Origin: Streptomyces roseifaciens
Lineage (GTDB): Bacteria; Actinomycetota; Actinomycetes; Streptomycetales; Streptomycetaceae
DNA: 64,000 nucleotides
Reading direction: 5' to 3'
Assembly (NCBI RefSeq): GCF_001445655.1
Contig: NZ_LNBE01000007.1
Coordinates: 35,030-99,029, forward strand
Shown here: positions 17,020-26,338 of the stretch, one piece after another
Layout: every line of letters begins with the position of its first letter
How positions within the stretch are numbered: the first letter of the stretch is position 1
Made by a program: the position numbers and the translations under genes
Notes under the pieces: model-generated
The model's database searches: none
What the model was told of the DNA's origin: nothing
Seen by the model: the letters and a program-made list of their open reading frames with translations, nothing else

Positions 17020-18768
17020 ATGCCGCGCCAGCGCCCCCGTACGCTCGCCGTTCTCGCCCGGTGGGCCGCCGGGCACCACGGCCCCGTGCCCGCCCAGCGG
17101 TTCCGCCGCGGCGAAGGGTGGGCGGAGCTCACCTACGACGCCTTGTGGGCCGCCGTGGAGGAGACCGGGCGCGGTCTGATGGCCCTCGGGGTGCGCCCCG
17201 GGGACCGTGTCGCCGTGCTCTCCGAGACCAGTCCGGCATGGACCCGTACCCACTTCGGCGCGCTGGCCGCCGGCGCCGTCGTGGTGCCCGTCTACCCGAC
17301 GGCGGGCGACGAGGAACTGACCTGGGTGCTGGCCGACTCGGGGGCCTCCGTGGCCGTGTGCGGGAACGCGGACCTGGCGGCGCGCGTGACGGCCGTCCGC
17401 GGCAAGCTGCCGGAACTGCGGCACGTGGTGCTGATGGACGACCCGCTGCCCCACGGCGAGGTGCCCGCGGCGGAACTCCTCGCCCGGAGCGCGGCCGTCA
17501 CCCCGGCCGACCTGTGCGCCGTCGTCTACACCTCCGGCACCACCGGCCCGCCCAAGGGCTGTTGTCTCACGCACGGCAACTTCACGGCCGTCGACGACGC
17601 CTCCGCCGACCTCGTCGGGGGCGGGCCCGGCGACGTCACGTACCTCTACCTGCCCCTCGCGCACCTCCTCGCCCAGCTGATCCAGCTGTCGGTGTTCGTC
17701 CGCGGCGGCACCCTGTGCTACTTCGGCGGGCGGATCGAGGACGTCGTCGCCGAGCTGGCCGAGGTGCGGCCCACGCACCTGCCGTCCGTACCGCGCCTGT
17801 TCGAGAAGGTGCACGCGACGGTGGTGTCGCTGGCCGAGGCCTCGGGGCCGGACGGCCGGGCCCGCCTTGAGGCGGCGGTGCGGACCGGGCTGGAGGCCGC
17901 CGGCGTGCGCGCGCGGGGCGAGGAGCCGGCGGGTGAACTGCTCGCGGCCTGGCGGGCGGCGGACGAGAGCGTGTTCGCACGGGTCCGGGCGGCCTTCGGG
18001 GGACGGCTGAAGCTTGCCGTCACCGGAGCGGCCCCGATCGCCCCGCAGACCCTGGACTTCCTGCGCGCCTGCGGCATCGCCCTCTACGAGGGCTACGGCA
18101 TGACGGAGGCCACCGGCGTGATCACCCTGAACCACCCGGGCGGGGTCCGCCCCGGGACGGTGGGCAGGCCGGTGCCCGGCGTAGAGGTGCGGATCGCGGA
18201 GGACGGCGAGGTGCTGGCCCGCGGCCCGGGGGTCTTCGCGGGCTACCGCAACGCCCCGGCCGCGACCGCCGGGATGCGGGATACGGAGGGCTGGCTGCAC
18301 ACGGGGGACCTCGGCGCGCTCGACGCGGACGGCTATCTCACGATCACCGGCCGGAAGAAGGACCTGATCATCACGTCGGGCGGCAAGAACCTCGCGCCGT
18401 CGCCGGTCGAGTTCGCCGTGCAGCAGTCCCGTTGGGTCTCCCGCGCCGTGCTGATCGGCGACCGCCGCCCCTATCCGGTGGCGCTGCTCACGCTGGACGC
18501 GGAGGAGGTCGGGGCCTGGGCGGCGCGCGAGGGCGTGGACCTCGGCGGCCGGCCGGCCCGGCACCCGGCGGTGCGGGCGCTGTGCGCGGAGGCGGTGGAG
18601 GCGGCGAACGCAACGGCGTCCCGGCCGGCCCGGATTCGGGCCTTCGGGATTCTTGACGGAGATTTCACAGTGGCGGACGGGACGCTGACGCCGACCCTCA
18701 AAGTCCGGCGGTCCGTGATCGCCGAACGCTATGCGATCGAAATCAATGCGTTGTACGACAGAAAGTGA
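17020..18768 (+). CDS. Second AMP-forming long-chain acyl-CoA ligase
   Basis: A 582-residue FadD-type enzyme with P-loop YTSGTTGPPKG near residues 170-180, GYGMTEATGVITL near 365, TGDLGALDADGYLTITGRKK and the C-terminal TPTLKVRR lysine region. GGAGGA is four bases before the ATG. It shares the GDLGALDADGYLTITGRKK block with the ligase at 12514, suggesting paralogues. It is divergent from the AraC regulator that probably controls it. The end of the gene is less GC-rich (AACGCTATGCG... ATTGTACGAC), a local drop in composition before a convergent terminator. Confidence 0.93.
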   Translation: MPRQRPRTLAVLARWAAGHHGPVPAQRFRRGEGWAELTYDALWAAVEETGRGLMALGVRPGDRVAVLSETSPAWTRTHFGALAAGAVVVPVYPTAGDEELTWVLADSGASVAVCGNADLAARVTAVRGKLPELRHVVLMDDPLPHGEVPAAELLARSAAVTPADLCAVVYTSGTTGPPKGCCLTHGNFTAVDDASADLVGGGPGDVTYLYLPLAHLLAQLIQLSVFVRGGTLCYFGGRIEDVVAELAEVRPTHLPSVPRLFEKVHATVVSLAEASGPDGRARLEAAVRTGLEAAGVRARGEEPAGELLAAWRAADESVFARVRAAFGGRLKLAVTGAAPIAPQTLDFLRACGIALYEGYGMTEATGVITLNHPGGVRPGTVGRPVPGVEVRIAEDGEVLARGPGVFAGYRNAPAATAGMRDTEGWLHTGDLGALDADGYLTITGRKKDLIITSGGKNLAPSPVEFAVQQSRWVSRAVLIGDRRPYPVALLTLDAEEVGAWAAREGVDLGGRPARHPAVRALCAEAVEAANATASRPARIRAFGILDGDFTVADGTLTPTLKVRRSVIAERYAIEINALYDRK

Positions 18769-18833
18769 AAGAAACTGGTCAACAAGAAGTCGCTAAGGGA
18801 GGGTTAACGATCAGCGACGGGTAGGGGAAAGGC

Positions 18834-18875
18834 AGGAGCCCCGCCCCTCCGCCGAAGCGGAGGAGCAGGGCTCCT
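18834..18875. terminator. Bidirectional terminator between acyl-CoA ligase and cold-shock gene
   Basis: AGGAGCCC/GGGCTCCT outer stem and CCTCCGC/GCGGAGG inner stem around a CGAA tetraloop, with a 4x4 internal loop. Placed between two convergent genes. Confidence 0.85.
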
Positions 18876-18932
18876 TGGGTACAGCGCGTCGACCGCGATC
18901 GGTCGAGCCGTCGCACCGGAGGGATCCGAGGA

Positions 18933-19136
18933 TCAGACCGGGGTGACGTTCTCCGCCTGCGGGCCCTTCGGGCCCTGCGTGACGTCAAAGTTGACCTGCT
19001 GGTTCTCCTCGAGGGAGCGGAAGCCAGAGGCGTTGATCGCGGAGTAGTGGACGAAGACGTCGGGGCCCCCGCCGTCCTGGGCGATGAAGCCAAAGCCCTT
19101 TTCAGCGTTGAACCACTTCACGGTTCCGGTAGCCAT
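18933..19136 (-). CDS. Cold-shock domain protein (CspA family)
   Basis: A 67-residue single-domain RNA/DNA-binding protein. RNP1 KGFGFI (residues 13-18) and RNP2 VFVHY (27-31) are intact, with [17 protein letters not shown] at the start and [14 protein letters not shown] at the end, typical of actinobacterial Csp proteins. AAGGAGGG lies five bases before the ATG. It likely acts as an RNA chaperone. A terminator-like hairpin lies in its 5' leader (see separate entry). Confidence 0.96.
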   Translation of the reverse strand: MATGTVKWFNAEKGFGFIAQDGGGPDVFVHYSAINASGFRSLEENQQVNFDVTQGPKGPQAENVTPV

Positions 19137-19189
19137 AAAGCCCTCCTTGGGCCCAAAGGGTTGCCCTGCTCCAGAACCTGCGAGAAGTC

Positions 19190-19230
19190 TGAAAACTACA
19201 AAAGCCTGCGGGTCACATGCTCCGCAGGCT
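19190..19230 (-). promoter_or_regulatory. Terminator-like hairpin in the csp 5' leader
   Basis: On the minus strand AGCCTGCGG pairs with CCGCAGGCT (plus 19222-19230 and 19203-19211), a perfect 9-bp stem with 10-nt loop, followed by TTTTGTAGTTTT. It ends about 55 nt before the csp ATG. A -10-like TAGGCT further upstream (plus 19269-19274) would place it inside the leader. Confidence 0.6.
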
Positions 19231-19409
19231 CTGTACTGCAAGGGAAACCAAACTGCAACTTGCGGCGAGCCTAGCACGCGAGGGTTCTCGCGCGGAAGGA
19301 GTTGAAGATCACGCTGTCGGATGGTTTTCCCGGTGTTCCTGACGGAAAAGATCCCCAGTCGGGCACCGCCCGGGCGCACCCCGCCCCCGCCGTCCCGGCC
19401 GCCCGGGGC

Positions 19410-20336
<927 letters not shown>

Positions 20337-20360
20337 TGGAACAAGCAGTCAGCCTGGAGG

Positions 20361-21473
20361 CTACGGGGCGACGGGGCCCACCATGTGCTCACTGATCCAC
20401 TGCATGCTGCCCGCGTTCATGCCCTCGATGTAGGTCTTGGCGTTGTGCCGACCGCCCTCGATCTTCTGCAGGCGCGTGTGGACCGGGCCCTTGTTGCCGT
20501 AGGTCGCGATGAACTTGTCCACGTGCGGGATGACGCTGGCCTCCTTCGTCCCGTACTGGAACGCGAGGTAGACGTCGGTCCCGGGCTTGTTCGCGGCGAT
20601 CAGGTTCTTCGCGAGGACCTCGGGGTTGTTCTCGGCCTTCTCCTTCTCGTGGCCCTTCCACAGCGGGGAGTCCGGGACGATGTCCGGGCCGGAGGCGATC
20701 ACGGCCTTGAACTTGTCCGGGTGCTTCAGGACGGCCTTCAGGCCGGAGAAGGCGCCGGAGGAGGAGCCCATGAACGCCCAGCCGTCGCGCGACTTCACCG
20801 TGCGGAAGTTGGCCTTCACCAGGTCCGGGACGTCCTCGGTCAGCCAGGTGCCCATCTTGGGCTGGCCCGGGATGTCACTGCCGTCCCAGTAGAGGCCGCC
20901 GTCGTCCGGCTTCGGGTTGAGGACCGGCATGGCCAGGATGAACGGCTTGCCCTTGCCCTCGTTGTACCACTTGGTGACCGACGACTCGAGGTGCAGGCCT
21001 CCGTCGTCCATCCAGTAGTTGTTCGGGAAGCCGGGGCCGCCGGGGAGCGCGATGAGGACCGGGAAGCCGTGGTCCTTGAACTTCGGGTCGTTGTACGCCT
21101 TGGGCGCCCAGACCCACACCTTGCCCTTGAAGCCGGACTTCTTGCCGTCCAGGGTCGTCACGGCGACCTGGGTGCCGTCCGACAGGGTGCTGGTGTTCTT
21201 GAACTCGGCCTTGGGGCCCGTCGGCATCAGGACCTTGGAGTCCGCCTTCTGCGGGCCGTTGGCGCCGCCCGCCTGGCCGCCGCCGGGCTGGTCCTGGCCG
21301 AAGCTGACCGGCTTGCCCTTGTCCGAGAACGGCCCGAACTTGAAGTAGTTCATGATGCCGGCGGCTATCAGGCCGACCACGGCTATGGACGCCACGATGA
21401 TCGTCCATCGTTTGGCGCGGGATGCGCGGCGGTGGCCCTGGGACTGGTAGGCCCCATCTTGCGAGTACGTCAT
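20361..21473 (-). CDS. Membrane-anchored alpha/beta-hydrolase-fold esterase
   Basis: A 370-residue protein: cytoplasmic N-terminus, one transmembrane helix at about residues 23-42 (WTIIVASIAVVGLIAAGIMN), Gly/Gln-rich linker, then a hydrolase domain outside the cell. It has PVLIALPGGPGFPNNYWMDD (oxyanion region), the nucleophile elbow MGSSSGAFSGLKA near residue 235, and a C-terminal histidine in KIEGGRHNAKTYIEG. The layout matches the putative esterase/mycolyltransferase-like group (PF00756). It could modify cell-envelope lipids. It is divergent from the kinase gene at 21637 with a 163-bp spacer. Confidence 0.87.
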   Translation of the reverse strand: MTYSQDGAYQSQGHRRASRAKRWTIIVASIAVVGLIAAGIMNYFKFGPFSDKGKPVSFGQDQPGGGQAGGANGPQKADSKVLMPTGPKAEFKNTSTLSDGTQVAVTTLDGKKSGFKGKVWVWAPKAYNDPKFKDHGFPVLIALPGGPGFPNNYWMDDGGLHLESSVTKWYNEGKGKPFILAMPVLNPKPDDGGLYWDGSDIPGQPKMGTWLTEDVPDLVKANFRTVKSRDGWAFMGSSSGAFSGLKAVLKHPDKFKAVIASGPDIVPDSPLWKGHEKEKAENNPEVLAKNLIAANKPGTDVYLAFQYGTKEASVIPHVDKFIATYGNKGPVHTRLQKIEGGRHNAKTYIEGMNAGSMQWISEHMVGPVAP

Positions 21474-21636
21474 CGCGTCGCTCCGGACGTTGCTGCTGCC
21501 CCGAAGGACATGACGGTTTGTTCCGTCCTGGTGGATGGGGAAACCGCCCTGGGGGGTTCCTGGGACACCCCGTGAATTGAGTCATAGGCCGAAAAACCGG
21601 GGCCCCAGGCCCCCGCCGGGGGAGGCGAAAGGCCCG

Positions 21637-23190
21637 ATGGAACCCTTGCTGCCGGAAGATCCGCAGGTCATCGGTGTGTACCGGCTGCTGGGCCGGCTGG
21701 GGGCGGGCGGCATGGGCCGCGTGTACCTGGGTCGCAGTGCCGGCGGCCGGACCGTCGCGGTCAAGGCCGTTCATCCCCATTTTGCCCTGGATGAGCAGTT
21801 TCGCGCGCGCTTTCGGCGCGAGGTCGAGGCCGCACGCAGCGTGGGCGGGTCGTGGACGGCTCCCGTGCTGGACGCGGACCCGGACGCCGCCGTGCCCTGG
21901 GTGGCGACCGGCTACGTGGCCGGCCCGTCCCTCACCGAGGCCGTCCTGGCCGGCGGCCCCCAGCCCGAGCGGACGGTGCGGGCCCTCGGCGCGGGGCTCG
22001 CGGAGGCCCTGGCGGCCGTCCACGCGCTCGGCCTCGTCCACCGCGACGTCAAGCCGTCCAACGTGCTGCTCACCCTCGACGGGCCCCGGCTGATCGACTT
22101 CGGCATCGCCCGGGCCACGGACGGCACGGCGTCGCTGACCGCCACGGGCGTCTCGGTCGGCTCACCCGGCTACATGGCCCCGGAACAGATCCTCGGCCAC
22201 GGGGTGACGGGTGCGGCGGACGTCTTCTCGCTGGGGGCCGTGCTCGCCTACGCGGCCACGGGCGAGGCGCCCTTCGCCGGGGACGGCGCGGCGGTGCTGC
22301 TCTACAAGGTCGTCCACGAGGCGCCGGTCCTCGGCCCGGGCCTCACCGGGGACCTGCGCTCCCTGGCCGGTGAATGTCTGGCCAAGGATCCGGTGGCCCG
22401 CCCGGCCCCGGAGGAGGTCGCCCGCCGGCTGGCCCCGGACGGCGCCGGTGCCCTGGTGGGCGCGGGCTGGCTGCCCGGGCCCGTGGTGGAGCGCGTGAGC
22501 CGGCGCGCGGTGGAGCTGCTGGACCTGGAAGGGGGCGCGCCCACGGCCCTGGACGCGGGCCCGCTCCGGGCGGGCGCCGCCCCGCCTCCCACCGGCGCCG
22601 CGTCCCCGGCGGACGCCGTGCCGCTCCCGTGGGGTGCCGGGCAGCCGCCCGCGGCGGAGGCCGCGGAGCCCGCCCGGAGAGCCGGAGAGGGACGGCGCAG
22701 AACGAGGGCCGTGCTCGTCGCGGTCGGTGCGCTCCTGGTCGCGGCGGCCGTCGCCGCGATCCTCGGCTCCGGCCTCCTGCGGGGCGGGGGCGGCGACAAG
22801 GGCGGGACCGGCGGCACCGGAGGCGGCCGGGCGAAGTCCGTACCCGAGCAGTTCCTCGGCACCTGGACCGGGCAGGTCGTCCAGAGCGACGGCACCCCCA
22901 ACGGGACGATGACCGCCGTCATCGCCGACGGCGCCCCCGGCACCTACGTCGTCCGCACCACCTACTCCGCGCTCAACGTCCTGGAGTGCCACAGCAAGGG
23001 CAAGCTGCTCACCGCCGTCCCCACCCGGCTCACCCTGGAGGAGGCCACCGACGGCACGCCGTCGCTCGGGTGCACGGGCGAGACCGCGCGGATCACGTTC
23101 TCCCTGGCCGCCGACGGCAAGCTCATGTACACGTCCGAGGACACCAAGGGCGGCAGCCCCCATGCAACCCTCACCCGCCGGGAGGGATGA
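21637..23190 (+). CDS. Receptor-type Ser/Thr protein kinase
   Basis: A 517-residue Hanks-type kinase. Gly-rich loop LGAGGMGRVYLG (21-32), VAVK lysine 43, catalytic HRDVKPSN (135-142), DFG (154-156) and APEQ (181-184) are all intact, so it should be active. After a Pro/Ala-rich juxtamembrane linker, one transmembrane helix (VLVAVGALLVAAAVAAILG, about 362-380) leads to an extracellular domain of about 120 residues (EQFLGTWTGQVVQSDGT onward). No PASTA repeats are present. The extracellular part resembles a small beta-barrel sensor; ligand unknown. It is 52 bp upstream of mqnC. Confidence 0.93.
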   Translation: MEPLLPEDPQVIGVYRLLGRLGAGGMGRVYLGRSAGGRTVAVKAVHPHFALDEQFRARFRREVEAARSVGGSWTAPVLDADPDAAVPWVATGYVAGPSLTEAVLAGGPQPERTVRALGAGLAEALAAVHALGLVHRDVKPSNVLLTLDGPRLIDFGIARATDGTASLTATGVSVGSPGYMAPEQILGHGVTGAADVFSLGAVLAYAATGEAPFAGDGAAVLLYKVVHEAPVLGPGLTGDLRSLAGECLAKDPVARPAPEEVARRLAPDGAGALVGAGWLPGPVVERVSRRAVELLDLEGGAPTALDAGPLRAGAAPPPTGAASPADAVPLPWGAGQPPAAEAAEPARRAGEGRRRTRAVLVAVGALLVAAAVAAILGSGLLRGGGGDKGGTGGTGGGRAKSVPEQFLGTWTGQVVQSDGTPNGTMTAVIADGAPGTYVVRTTYSALNVLECHSKGKLLTAVPTRLTLEEATDGTPSLGCTGETARITFSLAADGKLMYTSEDTKGGSPHATLTRREG

Positions 23191-23199
23191 GGGCTGGCG

Positions 23200-23212
23200 T
23201 AGGCTGGCGGTC
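23200..23212 (+). promoter_or_regulatory. -10 element before mqnC
   Basis: TAGGCT (23200-23205), seven bases, then GTG (23213). A start at this GTG would be leaderless and add 10 residues to MqnC; the ribosome-site-supported GTG is 23243. Confidence 0.45.
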
Positions 23213-23242
23213 GTGTCAAACCCCCTCCGAAGGGACGCCCCG

Positions 23243-24454
23243 GTGAGCGAGAAGGCCGACCTCACGACCATTGATGTCACAGCCGTCCTCGACCGCGCCG
23301 CCGCCGGTGGCCGCATCACTCCCGAGGAGGCGCTGGAGCTCTACCGCTCCGCGCCGCTGCACGCGCTCGGCGCGGCGGCCGACGCGGCCCGCCGCAAGCG
23401 CTACGCGGGCACCGAGCACATCGCGACGTACATCATCGAGCGCAACATCAACTACACGAACTCGTGCGTCACCGCGTGCAAGTTCTGCGCCTTCTACGCC
23501 CCGCCGAAGAGCGACAAGGTCTGGACGCGCCCCCTCGACGACATCCTGCGCCGCTGCGCGGAGACCGTGGAGCTCGGCGGCACGCAGATCATGTTCCAGG
23601 GCGGCCACCACCCGGACTACGGCGTGGAGTACTACGAGGAGCACTTCTCCGCCATCAAGAAGGAGTTCCCGCAGCTGGTGATCCACTCCCTCGGCGCGTC
23701 CGAGGTGGAGCACATGGCGCGGATCTCCGGGGTGAGCGCGGAGGAGGCCATCCGCCGCATCCACGCCGCCGGCCTGGACTCCTTCGCGGGCGCCGGCGCC
23801 GAACTCCTGCCCGCCCGGCCCCGCAAGGCCATCGCGCCGCTGAAGGAGTCCGGCGAGCGCTGGCTGGAGATCATGGAGCTTGCCCACACCCTGGGCGTCG
23901 AGTCGACCTCCACCATGCTGATGGGCACCGGCGAGACCAACGCCGAGCGGATCGAGCACATCCGGATGATCCGTGACGTGCAGGACCGCACGGGCGGCTT
24001 CCGCGCCTTCATCCCGTACACCTACCAGCCGCAGAACAACGTGCTGAAGGGCCGTACGCAGGCGACCGTCTTCGAGTACCTGCGGATGATCGCCATCGCG
24101 CGGCTGTTCCTCGACAACGTCGCCCACATCCAGGGCTCCTGGCTGACCGTCGGCAAGGAGGCGGGCCAGCTCTCGCTGCACTACGGCGCGGACGACCTGG
24201 GCTCGGTGATGCTGGAGGAGAACGTCGTCTCCTCCGCCGGTGCCAAGCACCGCTCCAACCGCATGGAGCTCATCGACCTCATCCGCAAGGCGGGCCGCGT
24301 CCCGGCGCAGCGCGCCACCACGTACGAGCACCTGCTCGTGCACGACGACCCGGCGAACGACCCGGTCGACGACCGCGTCGTCTCGCACCTGTCGTCGACG
24401 GCGATCGAGGGCGGCACGGCCCACCCCGAGCTGAAGCTCATCGACGCGAGCTGA
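23243..24454 (+). CDS. mqnC: Dehypoxanthine futalosine cyclase (radical SAM)
   Basis: A 403-residue radical SAM enzyme that cyclises dehypoxanthine futalosine in menaquinone synthesis. The cluster motif is CVTACKFC (C75, C79, C82). Family blocks include IIERNINYTNSCVTACKFCA, TQIMFQGGHHPDYGVEYYEE, HSLGASEVEHMA, GAGAELLPARPRKAI and STMLMGTGET. The GTG at 23243 has AAGGGA seven bases upstream. An alternative leaderless GTG at 23213 (VSNPLRRDAP) cannot be excluded. It is followed closely by the amidohydrolase-like gene. Confidence 0.95.
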   Translation: MSEKADLTTIDVTAVLDRAAAGGRITPEEALELYRSAPLHALGAAADAARRKRYAGTEHIATYIIERNINYTNSCVTACKFCAFYAPPKSDKVWTRPLDDILRRCAETVELGGTQIMFQGGHHPDYGVEYYEEHFSAIKKEFPQLVIHSLGASEVEHMARISGVSAEEAIRRIHAAGLDSFAGAGAELLPARPRKAIAPLKESGERWLEIMELAHTLGVESTSTMLMGTGETNAERIEHIRMIRDVQDRTGGFRAFIPYTYQPQNNVLKGRTQATVFEYLRMIAIARLFLDNVAHIQGSWLTVGKEAGQLSLHYGADDLGSVMLEENVVSSAGAKHRSNRMELIDLIRKAGRVPAQRATTYEHLLVHDDPANDPVDDRVVSHLSSTAIEGGTAHPELKLIDAS

Positions 24455-24462
24455 CACCGGAC

Positions 24463-24490
24463 CCGTGCTGACGATGCCGTGCTGACGATC
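24463..24490. repeat. 14-bp tandem duplication between mqnC and the next gene
   Basis: CCGTGCTGACGATG (24463-24476) then CCGTGCTGACGATC (24477-24490). The duplicate carries the GTG start of the downstream gene; the first copy's GTG runs into a TGA after six codons. Confidence 0.9.
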
Positions 24491-25138
24491 CACACCGCCG
24501 GCCTGCTGCTGACCGCCGCCCCCGGCGCCGCCGCGGTGCCCGGCGGCGCGGTGGTGGTGGACGGCGACAGGATCGCGGCGGCCGGCCCGTACGAGGACGT
24601 GGCCGCGGCCTTCCCGGGCGCGCGCGTGCGGCGCTGGCCGGGCGTGCTGACGCCCGGTCTGCGCCAGTGGCACGCGGCGTGGCTGCTGGGGAACGCCTAT
24701 TTCCCGGATCCGCGCGAGTACGACGAGCTGGGGGACCGCCCGCTCACCGGCGAGCGGCTGGCCGCGCTGGAGATGACCGAGACCCGCCGGGCGGGCAGCG
24801 TCCGGCGGGGGCTGCAGCAGATGCTGCGGCACGGCACCACGGCCGTGGCCGCGACGGGCGGCTTCCAGGACCCGGTGGTGGCGACCGCGGTCGCCCGGTC
24901 GGGGATGAGGGTCGTACCGGCGCGCCTCGCGCAGGGGATCCCGGCCGGCGCTCCGGACCTCGATCCCCTGCGGGAGGGCCGGGACCTGCCCGGCTCCGTC
25001 GAGGCGCCTCTGACCGTAGGCGGCCCGGCCGACCTCGCCGCCTTCGACGTGCCGGACGAGGCGGCGCTCCTGGCGGCGGGCGCGGGCAGCTGCGTCGCCA
25101 CCGTGCTCGCCGGGCGGCTGGTCCACCGGCGCCGCTGA
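24479..25138 (+). CDS. Degenerate amidohydrolase-like (imidazolonepropionase-like) protein
   Basis: A 219-residue protein with the two ends of an amidohydrolase but little of the middle. Residues 1-55 give the N-terminal beta-sandwich ([33 protein letters not shown]). [12 protein letters not shown] aligns with the usual PGLVDxHxH motif, keeping the first His but with Ala for the second. The C-terminus ([15 protein letters not shown], then [14 protein letters not shown]) matches the family's final strand pair. The barrel segment with the remaining metal ligands is missing. Related amidohydrolases deaminate aminofutalosine in some bacteria. No ribosome site is evident. It may be a non-catalytic relic or a binding protein. 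Confidence 0.72.
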   Translation: MLTIHTAGLLLTAAPGAAAVPGGAVVVDGDRIAAAGPYEDVAAAFPGARVRRWPGVLTPGLRQWHAAWLLGNAYFPDPREYDELGDRPLTGERLAALEMTETRRAGSVRRGLQQMLRHGTTAVAATGGFQDPVVATAVARSGMRVVPARLAQGIPAGAPDLDPLREGRDLPGSVEAPLTVGGPADLAAFDVPDEAALLAAGAGSCVATVLAGRLVHRRR

Positions 25139-25508
25139 GCGGACGCCTGCGGGCGGCCGCCGGCCGGGCGCCGCACACCCGGCGTCAACGAGCCGTATGG
25201 AGGGCGTCCGCGCACGTCAGGGGCCCGTCAAGGCGGAAGATCCCGGTCCGTTCCGCGGGGCAGGATGGGCAGCGCGGGGACGGCCGCTACGGACGTCCCG
25301 CGGTGCCACTGTGGAGGGCCCTGGCAACGGTTCGTCATGCCGGGCCGCAAGGGCGCGCAACGCCGGGCGGGGGGTCCGGCGGTCCCGGGGAGCGGGGGCT
25401 CCCGGGACGTGCGCAGTCGGCACCGCAGGACGTCCGGTCCTTCCCGGGCGCGCCGTCCCCGTCCAACCCTCTGCGTCCCCTCCCGCCCCGGGGGTGAACA
25501 ATGGGGTC
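25139..25508. other. Gene-free spacer before menG
   Basis: 370 bp of high-GC sequence with no gene I can support. Frames here lack the strong third-position GC bias in any consistent frame. It presumably holds the menG promoter; I could not pick a convincing -35/-10 pair. Confidence 0.5.
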
Positions 25509-26207
25509 GTGACCCGAGCATCCCTGGACAAGCAGCCGCACGAAGTCGCCGCGATGTTCGACGACGTGGCGGCCAAATACGACCTCACCAACGACGTGCT
25601 CTCGCTCGGCCAGGCCCGTCAGTGGCGCAAGGCCGTCGCCCGGGCCGTCGACGCCCGCCCGGGGGAGAAGGTGCTGGACCTCGCGGCCGGGACGGGCACG
25701 TCCTCGCTGCCGTTCACCATGGCCGGCGCCTACGTCGTGCCGTGCGACTTCTCGGTCGGCATGCTGCGCGAGGGCAAGAAGCGCAACCCCTGGATGCCGC
25801 TGACCGCGGGCGACGCCACCCGGCTGCCCTTCGCGGACGGGGTGTTCGACGCCGTCACGATCTCCTTCGGACTGCGCAACGTGCAGGACACCGTCGGCGC
25901 GCTGCGCGAGATGCTGCGCGTGACCCGGCCCGGCGGCCGCGTGGTGATCTGCGAGTTCTCCACGCCCACGTGGGCGCCGTTCCGCACGGTCTACAGCGAG
26001 TACCTGATGCGGGCCCTGCCGCCGGTCGCGCGGGCCGTCAGCAGCAGCCCCGACGCGTACGTCTACCTCGCCGAGTCGATCCGCGCCTGGCCCGCCCAGC
26101 CGGAGCTCGCCGCGCTGCTGCAGGAGGCGGGCTGGTCGAAGGTCGCGTGGCGCAACCTCACGGGCGGCGTCGTGGCCCTGCACCGGGGCACCAAGCTCCC
26201 GGCGTGA
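25509..26207 (+). CDS. menG: Demethylmenaquinone methyltransferase
   Basis: A 232-residue SAM-dependent methyltransferase of the UbiE/MenG family, catalysing the last ring methylation to menaquinone. Motif I is [15 protein letters not shown] (near residues 55-69). UbiE signatures include [24 protein letters not shown] at the N-terminus and [20 protein letters not shown] centrally. The GTG at 25509 gives the standard N-terminus [13 protein letters not shown]. There is no strong ribosome site, so translation may be leaderless. Together with mqnA/C/E/L/P it completes much of the pathway within 22 kb. Confidence 0.95.
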   Translation: MTRASLDKQPHEVAAMFDDVAAKYDLTNDVLSLGQARQWRKAVARAVDARPGEKVLDLAAGTGTSSLPFTMAGAYVVPCDFSVGMLREGKKRNPWMPLTAGDATRLPFADGVFDAVTISFGLRNVQDTVGALREMLRVTRPGGRVVICEFSTPTWAPFRTVYSEYLMRALPPVARAVSSSPDAYVYLAESIRAWPAQPELAALLQEAGWSKVAWRNLTGGVVALHRGTKLPA

Positions 26208-26338
26208 CGCGTCCGGAGCGGGCCGGGGCCGGGGCCGGGCCGGCGGGCTGACGGATTGTCATGGGCAGGGCGTCCGGAGTCGATACGATCAAGCCACCCC
26301 CGCCCTCCGAATGACCCGCCCGAGCTCCGGAGCGCTCC

